DNA of 64,000 bases from NCBI GenBank assembly GCA_964036045.1, contig CAXIWF010000930.1, forward strand, positions 62,001 to 126,000, given 5' to 3'. Below are positions 35,152-46,900 of the stretch, piece by piece (the first letter of the stretch is position 1; every line of letters begins with the position of its first letter). Both the position numbers and the translations under genes were made by a program. The notes below the pieces were generated by a model, which saw only the letters and a program-made list of their open reading frames with translations, did no database searches and was not told the origin of the DNA. This stretch comes from Eutreptiella sp. 'Long Island Sound 2002' (taxonomy: Eukaryota; Euglenozoa; Euglenophyceae; Eutreptiales; Eutreptiaceae).

Positions 35152-37180
35152 TCAATTTTCCGAGAATTTTCCGAGAATTTTCCGAGATTTTTCCGAGAAT
35201 TTTCTGAGAATTTTCCGAGAATTTTCCGACGATTTTCTGAGAATTTTCCGAGAATTTTCCGAGAATTTTCCGAGAATTTTCCGAGAATTTTCAGAGAATT
35301 TTCCGAGAATTTTCTGAGAATTTTCCGAGAATTTTCCGAGAATTTTCCGAGAATTTTCTGAAAATTTTCCGAGAATTTTCCGAGAATTTTCCGAGAATTT
35401 TCCGAGAATTTTCCGAGAATTTTCCGACAATTTTCCGAGAATTTTCCGAGAATTTTCCGAGAATTTTCCGAGAATTTTCCGAGAATTTTTTGAGAATTTT
35501 CCGAGAATTTTCCGAGAATTTTCCGAGAATTTTCCGAGAATTTCCCGAGAATTTCCCGAGAATTTTCCGTCAATTTTCCGAGAATTTTCCGAGAATTTTC
35601 CGAGAATTTTCCGAGAGTTTTCTGAGAATTTTCTGAGAATTTTCCGAGAATTTTCCGAGAATTTTCCGAGAATTTTCGGAGAATTTTCCGAGAATTTTCC
35701 GAGAATTTTCCGAGAATTTTCAGAGAATTTTCTGAGAATTTTCCGAGAATTTTCTGAGAATTTTCCGAGAATTTTCCGAGAATTTTCCGAGAATTTTCCG
35801 AGAATTTTCCGAGAATTTTCCGAGAATTTTCCGAGAATTTTCTGAGAATTTTCTGAGAATTTTCCGAGAATTTTCCGAGAATTTTCTGAAAATTTTCCGA
35901 GAATTTTCCGAGACTTTTCCGAGAATTTTCCGAGAATTTTCCGAGAATTTTCCGACAATTTTCCGAGAATTTTCCGAGAATTTTCCGAGAATTTTCCGAG
36001 AATTTTCCGAGAATTTTCCGAGAATTTTCCGAGAATTTTCCGAGAATTTTCCGAGAATTTTCCGAGAATTTTCTGGGAATTTTCCGAGAATTTTCTGAGA
36101 ATTTTCCGAGAATTTTCCGAGAATTTTCCGAGAATTTTCCGAGAATTTTCCGAGAATTTTCCGAGAATTTTCCGAGAATTTTCTGAGAATTTTCCGAGAA
36201 TTTTCCGAGAATTTTCCGAGAATTTTCCGTCAATTTTCCGAGAATTTTCCGAGAATTTTCCGAGATTTTTCCGAGAATTTTCTGAGAATTTTCCGAGAAT
36301 TTTCCGACGATTTTCTGAGAATTTTCCGAGAATTTTCCGAGAATTTTCCGAGAATTTTCCGAGAATTTTCAGAGAATTTTCCGAGAATTTTCTGAGAATT
36401 TTCCGAGAATTTTCCGAGAATTTTCCGAGAATTTTCTGAAAATTTTCCGAGAATTTTCCGAGAATTTTCCGAGAATTTTCCGAGAATTTTCCGAGAATTT
36501 TCCGACAATTTTCCGAGAATTTTCCGAGAATTTTCCGAGAATTTTCCGAGAATTTTCCGAGAATTTTCCGAGAATTTTTTGAGAATTTTCCGAGAATTTT
36601 CCGAGAATTTTCCGAGAATTTTCCGAGAATTTCCCAAGAATTTTCCGTCAATTTTCCGAGAATTTTCCGAGAATTTTCCGAGAATTTTCCGAGAGTTTTC
36701 TGAGAATTTTCTGAGAATTTTCCGAGAATTTTCCGAGAATTTTCCGAGAATTTTCCGAGAATTTTCCGAGAATTTTCCGAGAATTTTCCGAGAATTTTCA
36801 GAGAATTTTCTGAGAATTTTCCGAGAATTTTCTGAGAATTTTCCGAGAATTTTCCGAGAATTTTCCGAGAATTTTCCGAGAATTTTCCGAGAATTTTCCG
36901 AGAATTTTCTGAGAATTTTCCGAGTATTTCTGAGAATTTTCCGAGATTTTCCCGAGAAATTTCCGAGAATTTTCCGAGAATTTTCCGAGAATTTTCCGAG
37001 AATTTTCCGAGAATTTTCCGAGAATTTCCGAGAATTTTCCGAGAATTTTCCGAGAATTTTCCGAGAATTCTCCGAGAATTTTCCGAGAATTTTCCGAGAA
37101 TTTTCCGAGAATTTTCGGAGAATTTTCCGAGAATCTTCCGAGAATTTTCCGAGAATTTTCCGAGAATTTTCCGAGAATTT
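35152..37180 (+). repeat. 2,066-bp dimeric HOR, copy 2
   Basis: Second copy of the dimer. It differs by an 11-bp gain near 35,540, where the TTTCCCGAG unit is doubled. The match fades after about 37,180, where a CCGAC unit stands in place of the CCGTC boundary. Confidence 0.82.
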
Positions 37181-39734
37181 TCCGACAATTTTCCGAGAAT
37201 TTTCCGAGAATTTTCCGAGAATTTTCCGAGAATTTTCCGAGAATTTTCCGAGAATTTTCCGAGAATTTTCCGAGAATTTTCCGAGAATTTTCCGAGAATT
37301 TTCTGGGAATTTTCCGAGAATTTTCTGAGAATTTTCCGAGAATTTTCCGAGAATTTTCCGAGAATTTTCCAAGAATTTTCCGAGAATTTTCCGAGAATTT
37401 TCCGAGAATTTTCCGAGAATTTTCCGAGAATTTTCTGAGAATTTTCCGAGAATTTTCCGAGAATTTTCCGAGAATTTTCCGAGAATTTTCCGAGAATTTT
37501 CCGAGAATTTTCCGAGAATTTTCCGTCAATTTTCCGAGAATTTTCCGAGAATTTTCCGAGATTTTTCCGAGAATTTTCTGAGAATTTTCCGAGAATTTTC
37601 CGACGATTTTCTGAGAATTTTCCAAGAATTTTCCGAGAATTTTCCGAGAATTTTCCGAGAATTTTCAGAGAATTTTCCGAGAATTTTCTGAGAATTTTCC
37701 GAGAATTTTCCGAGAATTTTCCGAGAATTTTCTGAAAATTTTCCGAGAATTTTCCGAGAATTTTCCGAGAATTTTCCGAGAATTTTCCGAGAATTTTCCG
37801 ACAATTTTCCGAGAATTTTCCGAGAATTTTCCGAGAATTTTCCGAGAATTTTCCGAGAATTTTCCGAGAATTTTTTGAGAATTTTCCGAGAATTTTCCGA
37901 GAATTTTCCGAGAATTTTCCGAGAATTTCCCGAGAATTTTCCGTCAATTTTCCGAGAATTTTCCGAGAATTTTCCGAGAATTTTCCGAGAGTTTTCTGAG
38001 AATTTTCTGAGAATTTTCCGAGAATTTTCCGAGAATTTTCCGAGAATTTTCCGAGAATTTTCCGAGAATTTTCCGAGAATTTTCCGAGAATTTTCAGAGA
38101 ATTTTCTGAGAATTTTCCGAGAATTTTCTGAGAATTTTCCGAGAATTTTCCGAGAATTTTCCGAGAATTTTCCGAGAATTTTCCGAGAATTTTCCGAGAA
38201 TTTTCCGAGAATTTTCTGAGAATTTTCTGAGAATTTTCCGAGAATTTTCCGAGAATTTTCTGAAAATTTTCCGAGAATTTTCCGAGAATTTTCCGAGAAT
38301 TTTCCGAGAATTTTCCGAGAATTTTCCGACAATTTTCCGAGAATTTTCCGAGAATTTTCCGAGAATTTTCCGAGAATTTTCCGAGAATTTTCCGAGAATT
38401 TTCCGAGAATTTTCCGAGAATTTTCTGGGAATTTTCCGAGAATTTTCTGAGAATTTTCCGAGAATTTTCCGAGAATTTTCCGAGAATTTTCCGAGAATTT
38501 TCCGAGAATTTTCCGAGAATTTTCCGAGAATTTTCCGAGAATTTTCCGAGAATTTTCCGAGAATTTTCTGAGAATTTTCCGAGAATTTTCCGAGAATTTT
38601 CCGAGAATTTTCCGTCAATTTTCCGAGAATTTTCCGAGAATTTTCCGAGATTTTTCCGAGAATTTTCTGAGAATTTTCCGAGAATTTTCCGACGATTTTC
38701 TGAGAATTTTCCGAGAATTTTCCGAGAATTTTCCGAGAATTTTCCGAGAATTTTCAGAGAATTTTCCGAGAATTTTCTGAGAATTTTCCGAGAATTTTCC
38801 GAGAATTTTCCGAGAATTTTCTGAAAATTTTCCGAGAATTTTCCGAGAATTTTCCGAGAATTTTCCGAGAATTTTCCGAGAATTTTCCGAGAATTTTCCG
38901 AGAATTTTCCGAGAATTTTCCGAGAATTTTCCGAGAATTTTCCGAGAATTTTTTGAGAATTTTCCGAGAATTTTCCGAGAATTTTCCGAGAATTTTCCGA
39001 GAATTTCCCGAGAATTTTCCGTCAATTTTCCGAGAATTTTCCGAGAATTTTCCGAGAATTTTCCGAGAGTTTTCTGAGAATTTTATGAGAATTTTCCGAG
39101 AATTTTCCGAGAATTTTCCGAGAATTTTCCGAGAATTTTCCGAGAATTTTCCGAGAATTTTCCGAGAATTTTCAGAGAATTTTCTGAGAATTTTCCGAGA
39201 ATTTTCTGAGAATTTTCCGAGAATTTTCCGAGAATTTTCCGAGAATTTTCCGAGAATTTTCCGAGAATTTTCCGAGAATTTTCCGAGAATTTTCTGAGAA
39301 TTTTCCGAGTATTTCTGAGAATTTTCCGAGATTTTCCCGAAAATTTTCCGAGAATTTTCCGAGAATTTTCCGAGAATTTTCCGAGAATTTTCCGAGAATT
39401 TCCGAGAATTTTCCGAGAATTTTCCGAGAATTTTCCGAGAATTTTCCGAGAATTTTCCGAGAATTTTCCGAGAATTTTCCGAGAATTTTCCGAGAATTTT
39501 CCGAGAATTTTCTGGGAATTTTCCGAGAATTTTCTGAGAATTTTCCGAGAATTTTCCGAGAATTTTCCGAGAATTTTCCGAGAATTTTCCGAGAATTTTT
39601 CGAGAATTTTCCGGGAATTTTCCGAGAATTTTCCGAGAATTTTCCGAGAATTTTCCGAGAATTTTCCGAGAATTTTCTGAGAATTTTCCGCCAATTTTCC
39701 GAGAATTTTCCGAGAATTTTCCGAGAATTTTCCG
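37181..39734 (+). repeat. TTGAG units leading to the fourth CCGCC marker
   Basis: TTGAG boxes lie at 37,875 and 38,953, exactly 1,078 bp (98 monomers) apart. GAGTATTTC near 39,307 and CCGCC near 39,688 restore the marker order seen at 6.8-7.2, 16.0-16.4 and 26.7-27.1 kb. It holds no gene. Confidence 0.8.
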
Positions 39735-40910
39735 TCAATTTTCCGAGAATTTTCCGAGAATTTTCCGAGATTTTTCCGAGAATTTTCCGAGAATTTTCCG
39801 AGAATTTTCCGACGATTTTCTGAGAATTTTCCGAGAATTTTCCGAGAATTTTCCGAGATTTTCCCGAGAATTTTCCGAGAATTTTCCGAGAAATTTCCGA
39901 GAATTTTCCGAGAATTTTCCGATAATTTTCCGAGACATTTCCAAGAATTTTCCGAGAATTTTCAGAGAATTTTCTGAGAATTTTCCGAGAATTTTCCGAG
40001 AATTTTCCGAGAATTTTCGGAGAATTTTCCGAGAATTTTCCGTCAATTTTCCGAGAATTTTCCGAGAATTTTCCGAGAATTTTCCGAGAATTTTCCGAGA
40101 ATTTTCCGACGATTTTCTGAGAAATTTCCGAGAATTTTCCGAGAATTTTCCGAGAATTTTCCGAGAATTTTCCGAGAATTTTCCGAGAATTTTCTGAGAA
40201 TTATCCGAGAATTTTCCGAGAATTTTCCGTCAATTTTCCGAGGATTTTCCGAGAATTTTCCGAGAATTTTCCGTCAATTTTCCGAGAATTTTCCGAGAAT
40301 TTTCCGAGAATTTTCCGAGAATTTTCCGAGAATTTTCCGAGAATTTTCCGAGAATTTCCGAGAATTTTCCGAGAATTTTCCGAGAATTTTCCGAGAATTT
40401 TCCGAGAATTTTCCGAGAATTTTCTGGGAATTTTCCGAGAATTTTCCGAGAATTTTCCGAGAATTTTCCGAGAATTTTCCGAGAATTTTCCGAGAATTTT
40501 CCGAGAATTTTCCGAGAATTTTCCGAGAATTTTCCGAGAATTTTCCGAGAATTTTCCGAGAATTTTCCGACAATTTTCCGAGAATTTTCCGAGAATTTTC
40601 CGAGAATTTTCCGAGAATTTTCCGAGAATTTTCCGAGAATTTTCCGAGAATTTTCCGAGAATTTTCCGAGAATTTTCCGAGATTTTTCCGAGAATTTTCC
40701 GAGAATTTTCTGAGAATTTTCCGAGAATTTTCCGAGAATTTTCCGAGAATTTTCCGAGAATTTTCCGAGAATTTTCCGAGAATTTTCCGAGAATTTTCCG
40801 AGAATTTTCCGAGAATTTTCTGAGAATTTTCCGAGAAATTTCCGAGAATTTTCCGAGAATTTTCCGAGAATTTTCCGAGAATTTTCCGAGAATTTTCCGA
40901 GAATTTTCCG
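39735..40910 (+). repeat. Short marker segment between expanded blocks
   Basis: It contains GAGACATTTCC at 39,932 and the CCGACG cassette near 40,107. Rare variants are TTATCCGAG near 40,201 and CCGAGGATTTT near 40,239. Only about 1.2 kb separates this marker from the next TTGAG-type units, much less than in HOR copies 1 and 2. It holds no gene. Confidence 0.75.
39932..39942 (+). repeat. Super-HOR marker monomer GAGACATTTCC
   Basis: Fourth clean copy, 12,609 bp after the third. Confidence 0.92.
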
Positions 40911-43900
40911 TCAATTTTCCGAGAATTTTCCGAGAATTTTCCGAGATTTTTCCGAGAATTTTCTGAGAATTTTCCGAGAATTTTCCGATGATTTTCTGAG
41001 AATTTTCCGAGAATTTTCCGAGAATTTTCCGAGAATTTTCCGAGAATTTTCAGAGAATTTTCCGAGAATTTTCTGAGAATTTTCCGAGAATTTTCCGAGA
41101 ATTTTCCGAGAATTTTCTGAAAATTTTCCGAGAATTTTCCGAGAATTTTCCGAGAATTTTCCGAGAATTTTCCGAGAATTTTCCGACAATTTTCCGAGAA
41201 TTTTCCGAGAATTTTCCGAGAATTTTCCGAGAATTTTCCGAGAATTTTCCGAGAATTTTCCGAGAATTTTCCGAGAATTTTCTGGGAATTTTCCGAGAAT
41301 TTTCTGAGAATTTTCCGAGAATTTTCCGAGAATTTTCCGAGAATTTTCCAAGAATTTTCCGAGAATTTTCCGAGAATTTTCCGAGAATTTTCCGAGAATT
41401 TTCCGAGAATTTTCTGAGAATTTTCCGAGAATTTTCCGAGAATTTTCCGAGAATTTTCCGAGAATTTTCCGAGAATTTTCCGAGAATTTTCCGAGAATTT
41501 TCCGTCAATTTTCCGAGAATTTTCCGAGAATTTTCCGAGATTTTTCCGAGAATTTTGTGAGAATTTTCCGAGAATTTTCCGACGATTTTCTGAGAATTTT
41601 CCGAGAATTTTCCGAGAATTTTCCGAGAATTTTCCGAGAATTTTCCGAGAATTTTCCGAGAATTTTCTGAGAATTTTCCGAGAATTTTCTGAGAATTTTC
41701 CGAGAATTTTCCGAGAATTTTCTGAGAATTTTCTGAAAATTTTCCGAGAATTTTCCGAGAATTTTCCGAGAATTTTCCGAGAATTTTCCGAGAATTTTCC
41801 GACAATTTTCCGAGAATTTTCCCAGAATTTTCCGAGAATTTTCCGAGAATTTTCCGAGAATTTTCCGAGAATTTTTTGAGAATTTTCCGAGAATTTTCCG
41901 AGAATTTTCCGAGAATTTTCCGAGAATTTCCCGAGAATTTTCCGTCAATTTTCCGAGAATTTTCCGAGAATTTTCCGAGAATTTTCCGAGAGTTTTCTGA
42001 GAATTTTCTGAGAATTTTCCGAGAATTTTCCGAGAATTTTCCGAGAATTTTCCGAGAATTTTCCGAGAATTTTCCGAGAATTTTCCGAGAATTTTCAGAG
42101 AATTTTCTGAGAATTTTCCGAGAATTTTCTGAGAATTTTCCGAGAATTTTCCGAGAATTTTCCGAGAATTTTCCGAGAATTTTCCGAGAATTTTCCAAGA
42201 ATTTTCCGAGAATTTTCTGAGAATTTTCTGAGAATTTTCCGAGAATTTTCTGAGAATTTTCTGAAAATTTTCCGAGAATTTTCCAAGAATTTTCCGAGAA
42301 TTTTCCGAGAATTTTCCGAGAATTTTCCGACAATTTTCCGAGAATTTTCCGAGAATTTTCCGAGAATTTTCCGAGAATTTTCCGAGAATTTTCCGAGAAT
42401 TTTCCGAGAATTTTCCGAGAATTTTCCGAGAATTTTCCGAGAATTTTCTGGGAATTTTCCGAGAATTTTCTGAGAATTTTCCGAGAATCTTCCGAGAATT
42501 TTCCGAGAATTTTCCGAGAATTTTCCGAGAATTTTCCGAGAATTTTCCGAGAATTTTCCGAGAATTTTCCGAGAATTTTCTGAGAATTTTCCGAGAATTT
42601 TCCGAGAATTTTCCGAGAATTTTCCGTCAATTTTCCGAGAATTTTCCGAGAATTTTCCGAGATTTTTCCGAGAATTTTCTGAGAATTTTCCGAGAATTTT
42701 CCGACGATTTTCTGAGAATTTTCCGAGAATTTTCCGAGAATTTTCCGAGAATTTTCCGAGAATTTTCAGAGAATTTTCCGAGAATTTTCTGAGAATTTTC
42801 CGAGAATTTTCCGAGAATTTTCCGAGAATTTTCTGAAAATTTTCCGAGAATTTTCCGAGAATTTTCCGAGAATTTTCCGAGAATTTTCCGAGAATTTTCC
42901 GACAATTTTCCGAGAATTTTCCGAGAATTTTCCGAGAATTTTCCGAGAATTTTCCGAGAATTTTCCGAGAATTTTTTGAGAATTTTCCGAGAATTTTCCG
43001 AGAATTTTCCGAGAATTTTCCGAGAATTTCCCGAGAATTTTCCGTCAATTTTCCGAGAATTTTCCGAGAATTTTCCGAGAATTTTCCGAGAGTTTTCTGA
43101 GAATTTTCTGAGAATTTTCCGAGAATTTTCTGAGAATTTTCCGAGAATTTTCCGAGAATTTTCCGAGAATTTTCCGAGAATTTTCCGAGAATTTTCCGAG
43201 AATTTTCCGAGAATTTTCTGAGAATTTTCCGAGTATTTCTGAGAATTTTCCGAGATTTTCCCGAGAATTTTCCGAGAATTTTCCGAGAATTTTCCGAGAA
43301 TTTTCCGAGAATTTTCCGAGAATTTTCCGAGAATTTCCGAGAATTTTCCGAGAATTTTCCGAGAATTTTCCGAGAATTTTCCGAGAATTTTCCGAGAATT
43401 TTCCGAGAATTTTCCGAGAATTTTCGGAGAATTTTCCGAGAATTTTCCGAGAATTTTCCGAGAATTTTCCGAGAATTTTCCGAGAATTTTCCGAGAATTT
43501 TCCGAGAATTTTCCGAGAATTTTCCGAGAATTTTCCGAGAATTTTCCGAGAATTTTCCGAGAATTCTCCGAGAATTTTCCGAGAATTTTCCGAGAATTTT
43601 CTGGGAATTTTCCGAGAATTTTCTGAGAATTTTCCGAGAATTTTCCGAGAATTTTCCGAGAATTTTCCAAGAATTTTCGGAGAATTTTCCGAGAATTTTC
43701 CGAGAATTTTCCGAGAATTTTCCGAGAATTTTCTGAGAATTTTCCGAGAATTTTCCGAGAATTTTCCGAGAATTTTCCGAGAATTTTCCGAGAATTTTCC
43801 GAGAATTTTCCGAGAATTTTCCGTCAATTTTCCGAGAATTTTCCGAGAATTTTCCGAGATTTTTCCGAGAATTTTCTGAGAATTTTCCGAGAATTTTCCG

Positions 43901-46900
43901 ACGATTTTCTGAGAATTTTCCGAGAATTTTCCGAGAATTTTCCGAGAATTTTCCGAGAATTTTCAGAGAATTTTCCGAGAATTTTCTGAGAATTTTCCGA
44001 GAATTTTCCGAGAATTTTCCGAGAATTTTCTGAAAATTTTCCGAGAATTTTCCGAGAATTTTCCGAGAATTTTCAGAGAATTTTCCGAGAATTTTCCGAC
44101 AATTTTCCGAGAATTTTCCGAGAATTTTCCGAGAATTTTCCGAGAATTTTCCGAGAATTTTCCGAGAATTTTTTGAGAATTTTCCGAGAATTTTCCGAGA
44201 ATTTTCCGAGAATTTTCCGAGAATTTCCCGAGAATTTTCCGTCAATTTTCCGAGAATTTTCCGACAATTTTCCGAGAATTTTCCGAGAATTTTCCGAGAA
44301 TTTTCCGAGAATTTTCCGAGAATTTTCCGAGAATTTTCCGAGAATTTTCCGAGAATTTTCCGAGAATTTTCCGAGAATTTTCTGGGAATTTTCCGAGAAT
44401 TTTCTGAGAATTTTCCGAGAATTTTCCGAGAATTTTCCGAGAATTTTCCGAGAATTTTCCGAGAATTTTCCGAGAATTTTCCGAGAATTTTCCGAGAATT
44501 TTCCGAGAATTTTCTGAGAATTTTCCGAGAATTTTCCGAGAATTTTCCGTCAATTTTCCGAGAATTTTCCGAGAATTTTCCGAGATTTTTCCGAGAATTT
44601 TCTGAGAATTTTCCGAGAATTTTCTGACGATTTTCTGAGAATTTTCCGAGAATTTTCCGAGAATTTTCCGAGAATTTTCCGAGAATTTTCAGAGAATTTT
44701 CCGAGAATTTTCTGAGAATTTTCCGAGAATTTTCCGAGAATTTTCCGAGAATTTTCTGAAAATTTTCCGAGAATTTTCCGAGAATTTTCCGAGAATTTTC
44801 CGAGAATTTTCCGAGAATTTTCCGACAATTTTCCGAGAATTTTCCGAGAATTTTCCGAGAATTTTCCGAGAATTTTCCGAGAATTTTCCGAGAATTTTTT
44901 GAGAATTTTCCGAGAATTTTCCGAGAATTTTCCGAGAATTTTCCGAGAATTTCCCGAGAATTTTCCGTCAATTTTCCGAGAATTTTCCGAGAATTTTCCG
45001 AGAATTTTCCGAGAGTTTTCTGAGAATTTTCTGAGAATTTTCCGAGAATTTTCCGAGAATTTTCCGAGAATTTTCCGAGAATTTTCCGAGAATTTTCCGA
45101 GAATTTTCCGAGAATTTTCAGAGAATTTTCTGAGAATTTTCCGAGAATTTTCTGAGAATTTTCCGAGAATTTTCCGAGAATTTGCCGAGAATTTTCCGAG
45201 AATTTTCCGAGAATTTTCCGAGAATTTTCCGAGAATTTTCTGAGAATTTTCCGAGTATTTCTGAGAATTTTCCGAGATTTTCCCGAGAATTTTCCGAGAA
45301 TTTTCCGAGAATTTTCCGAGAATTTTCCGAGAATTTTCCGAGAATTTTCCGAGAATTTCCGAGAATTTTCCGAGAATTTTCCGAGAATTTTCCGAGAATT
45401 TTCCGAGAATTTTCCGAGAATTTTCCGAGAATTTTCCGAGAATTTTCGGAGAATTTTCCGAGAATTTTCCGAGAATTTTCCGAGAATTTTCCGAGAATTT
45501 TCCGAGAATTTTCCGACAATTTTCCGAGAATTTTCCGAGAATTTTCCGAGAATTTTCCGAGAATTTTCCGAGAATTTTCCGAGAATTTTCCGAGAATTTT
45601 CCGAGAATTTTCCGAGAATTTTCCGAGTATTTTCTGGGAATTTTCCGAGAATTTTCTGAGAATTTTCCGAGAATTTTCCGAGAATTTTCCGAGAATTTTC
45701 CAAGAATTTTCCGAGAATTTTCCGAGAATTTTCCGAGAATTTTCCGAGAATTTTCCGAGAATTTTCTGAGAATTTTCCGAGAATTTTCCGAGAATTTTCC
45801 GAGAATTTTCCGAGAATTTTCCGAGAATTTTCCGAGAATTTTCCGAGAATTTTCCGTCAATTTTCCGAGAATTTTCCGAGAATTTTCCGAGATTTTTCCG
45901 AGAATTTTCTGAGAATTTTCCGAGAATTTTCCGACGATTTTCTGAGAATTTTCCGAGAATTTTCCGAGAATTTTCCGAGAATTTTCCGAGAATTTTCAGA
46001 GAATTTTCCGAGAATTTTCTGAGAATTTTCCGAGAATTTTCCGAGAATTTTCCGAGAATTTTCTGAAAATTTTCCGAGAATTTTCCGAGAATTTTCCGAG
46101 AATTTTCCGAGAATTTTACGAGAATTTTCCGACAATTTTCCGAGAATTTTCCGAGAATTTTCCGAGAATTTCCGAGAATTTTCCGAGAATTTTCCGAGAA
46201 TTTTTTGAGAATTTTCCGAGAATTTTCCGAGAATTTTCCGAGAATTTTCCGAGAATTTCCCGAGAATTTTCCGTCAATTTTCCCAGAATTTTCCGAGAAT
46301 TTTCCGAGAATTTTCCGAGAGTTTTCTGAGAATTTTCTGAGAATTTTCCGAGAATTTTCCGAGAATTTTCCGAGAATTTTCCGAGAATTTTCCGAGAATT
46401 TTCCGAGAATTTTCCGAGAATTTTCAGAGAATTTTCTGAGAATTTTCCGAGAATTTTCTGAGAATTTTCCGAGAATTTTCCGAGAATTTTCCGAGAATTT
46501 TCCGAGAATTTTCCGAGAATTTTCCGAGAATTTTCTGAGAATTTTCTGAGAATTTTCCGAGAATTTTCCGAGAATTTTCTGAAAAATTTCCGAGAATTTT
46601 CCGAGAATTTTCCGAGAATTTTCCGAGAATTTTCCGAGAATTTTCCGACAATTTTCCGAGAATTTTCCGAGAATTTTCCGAGAATTTTCCGAGAATTTTC
46701 CGAGAATTTTCCGAGAATTTTCCGAGAATTTTCCGAGAATTTTCCGAGAATTTTCCGAGAATTTTCTGGGAATTTTCCGAGAATTTTCTGAGAATTTTCC
46801 GAGAATTTTCCGAGAATTTTCCGAGAATTTTCCGAGAATTTTCCGAGAATTTTCCGAGAATTTTCCGAGAATTTTCCGAGAATTTTCCGAGAATTTTCTG

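Noticed and set aside
42095-45703. Very long minus-strand open frame (1,202 codons), and similar frames of several hundred codons on both strands, as protein genes
   Set aside because: All frames are open because the monomer lacks stops. Starts are mostly TTG or GTG in CCGTC, CCAAG, CCGAC or TTGAG monomers and ends fall in CCGTC, CAGAG or CTGAG monomers. No domain, signal, intron or codon bias beyond the repeat is visible.
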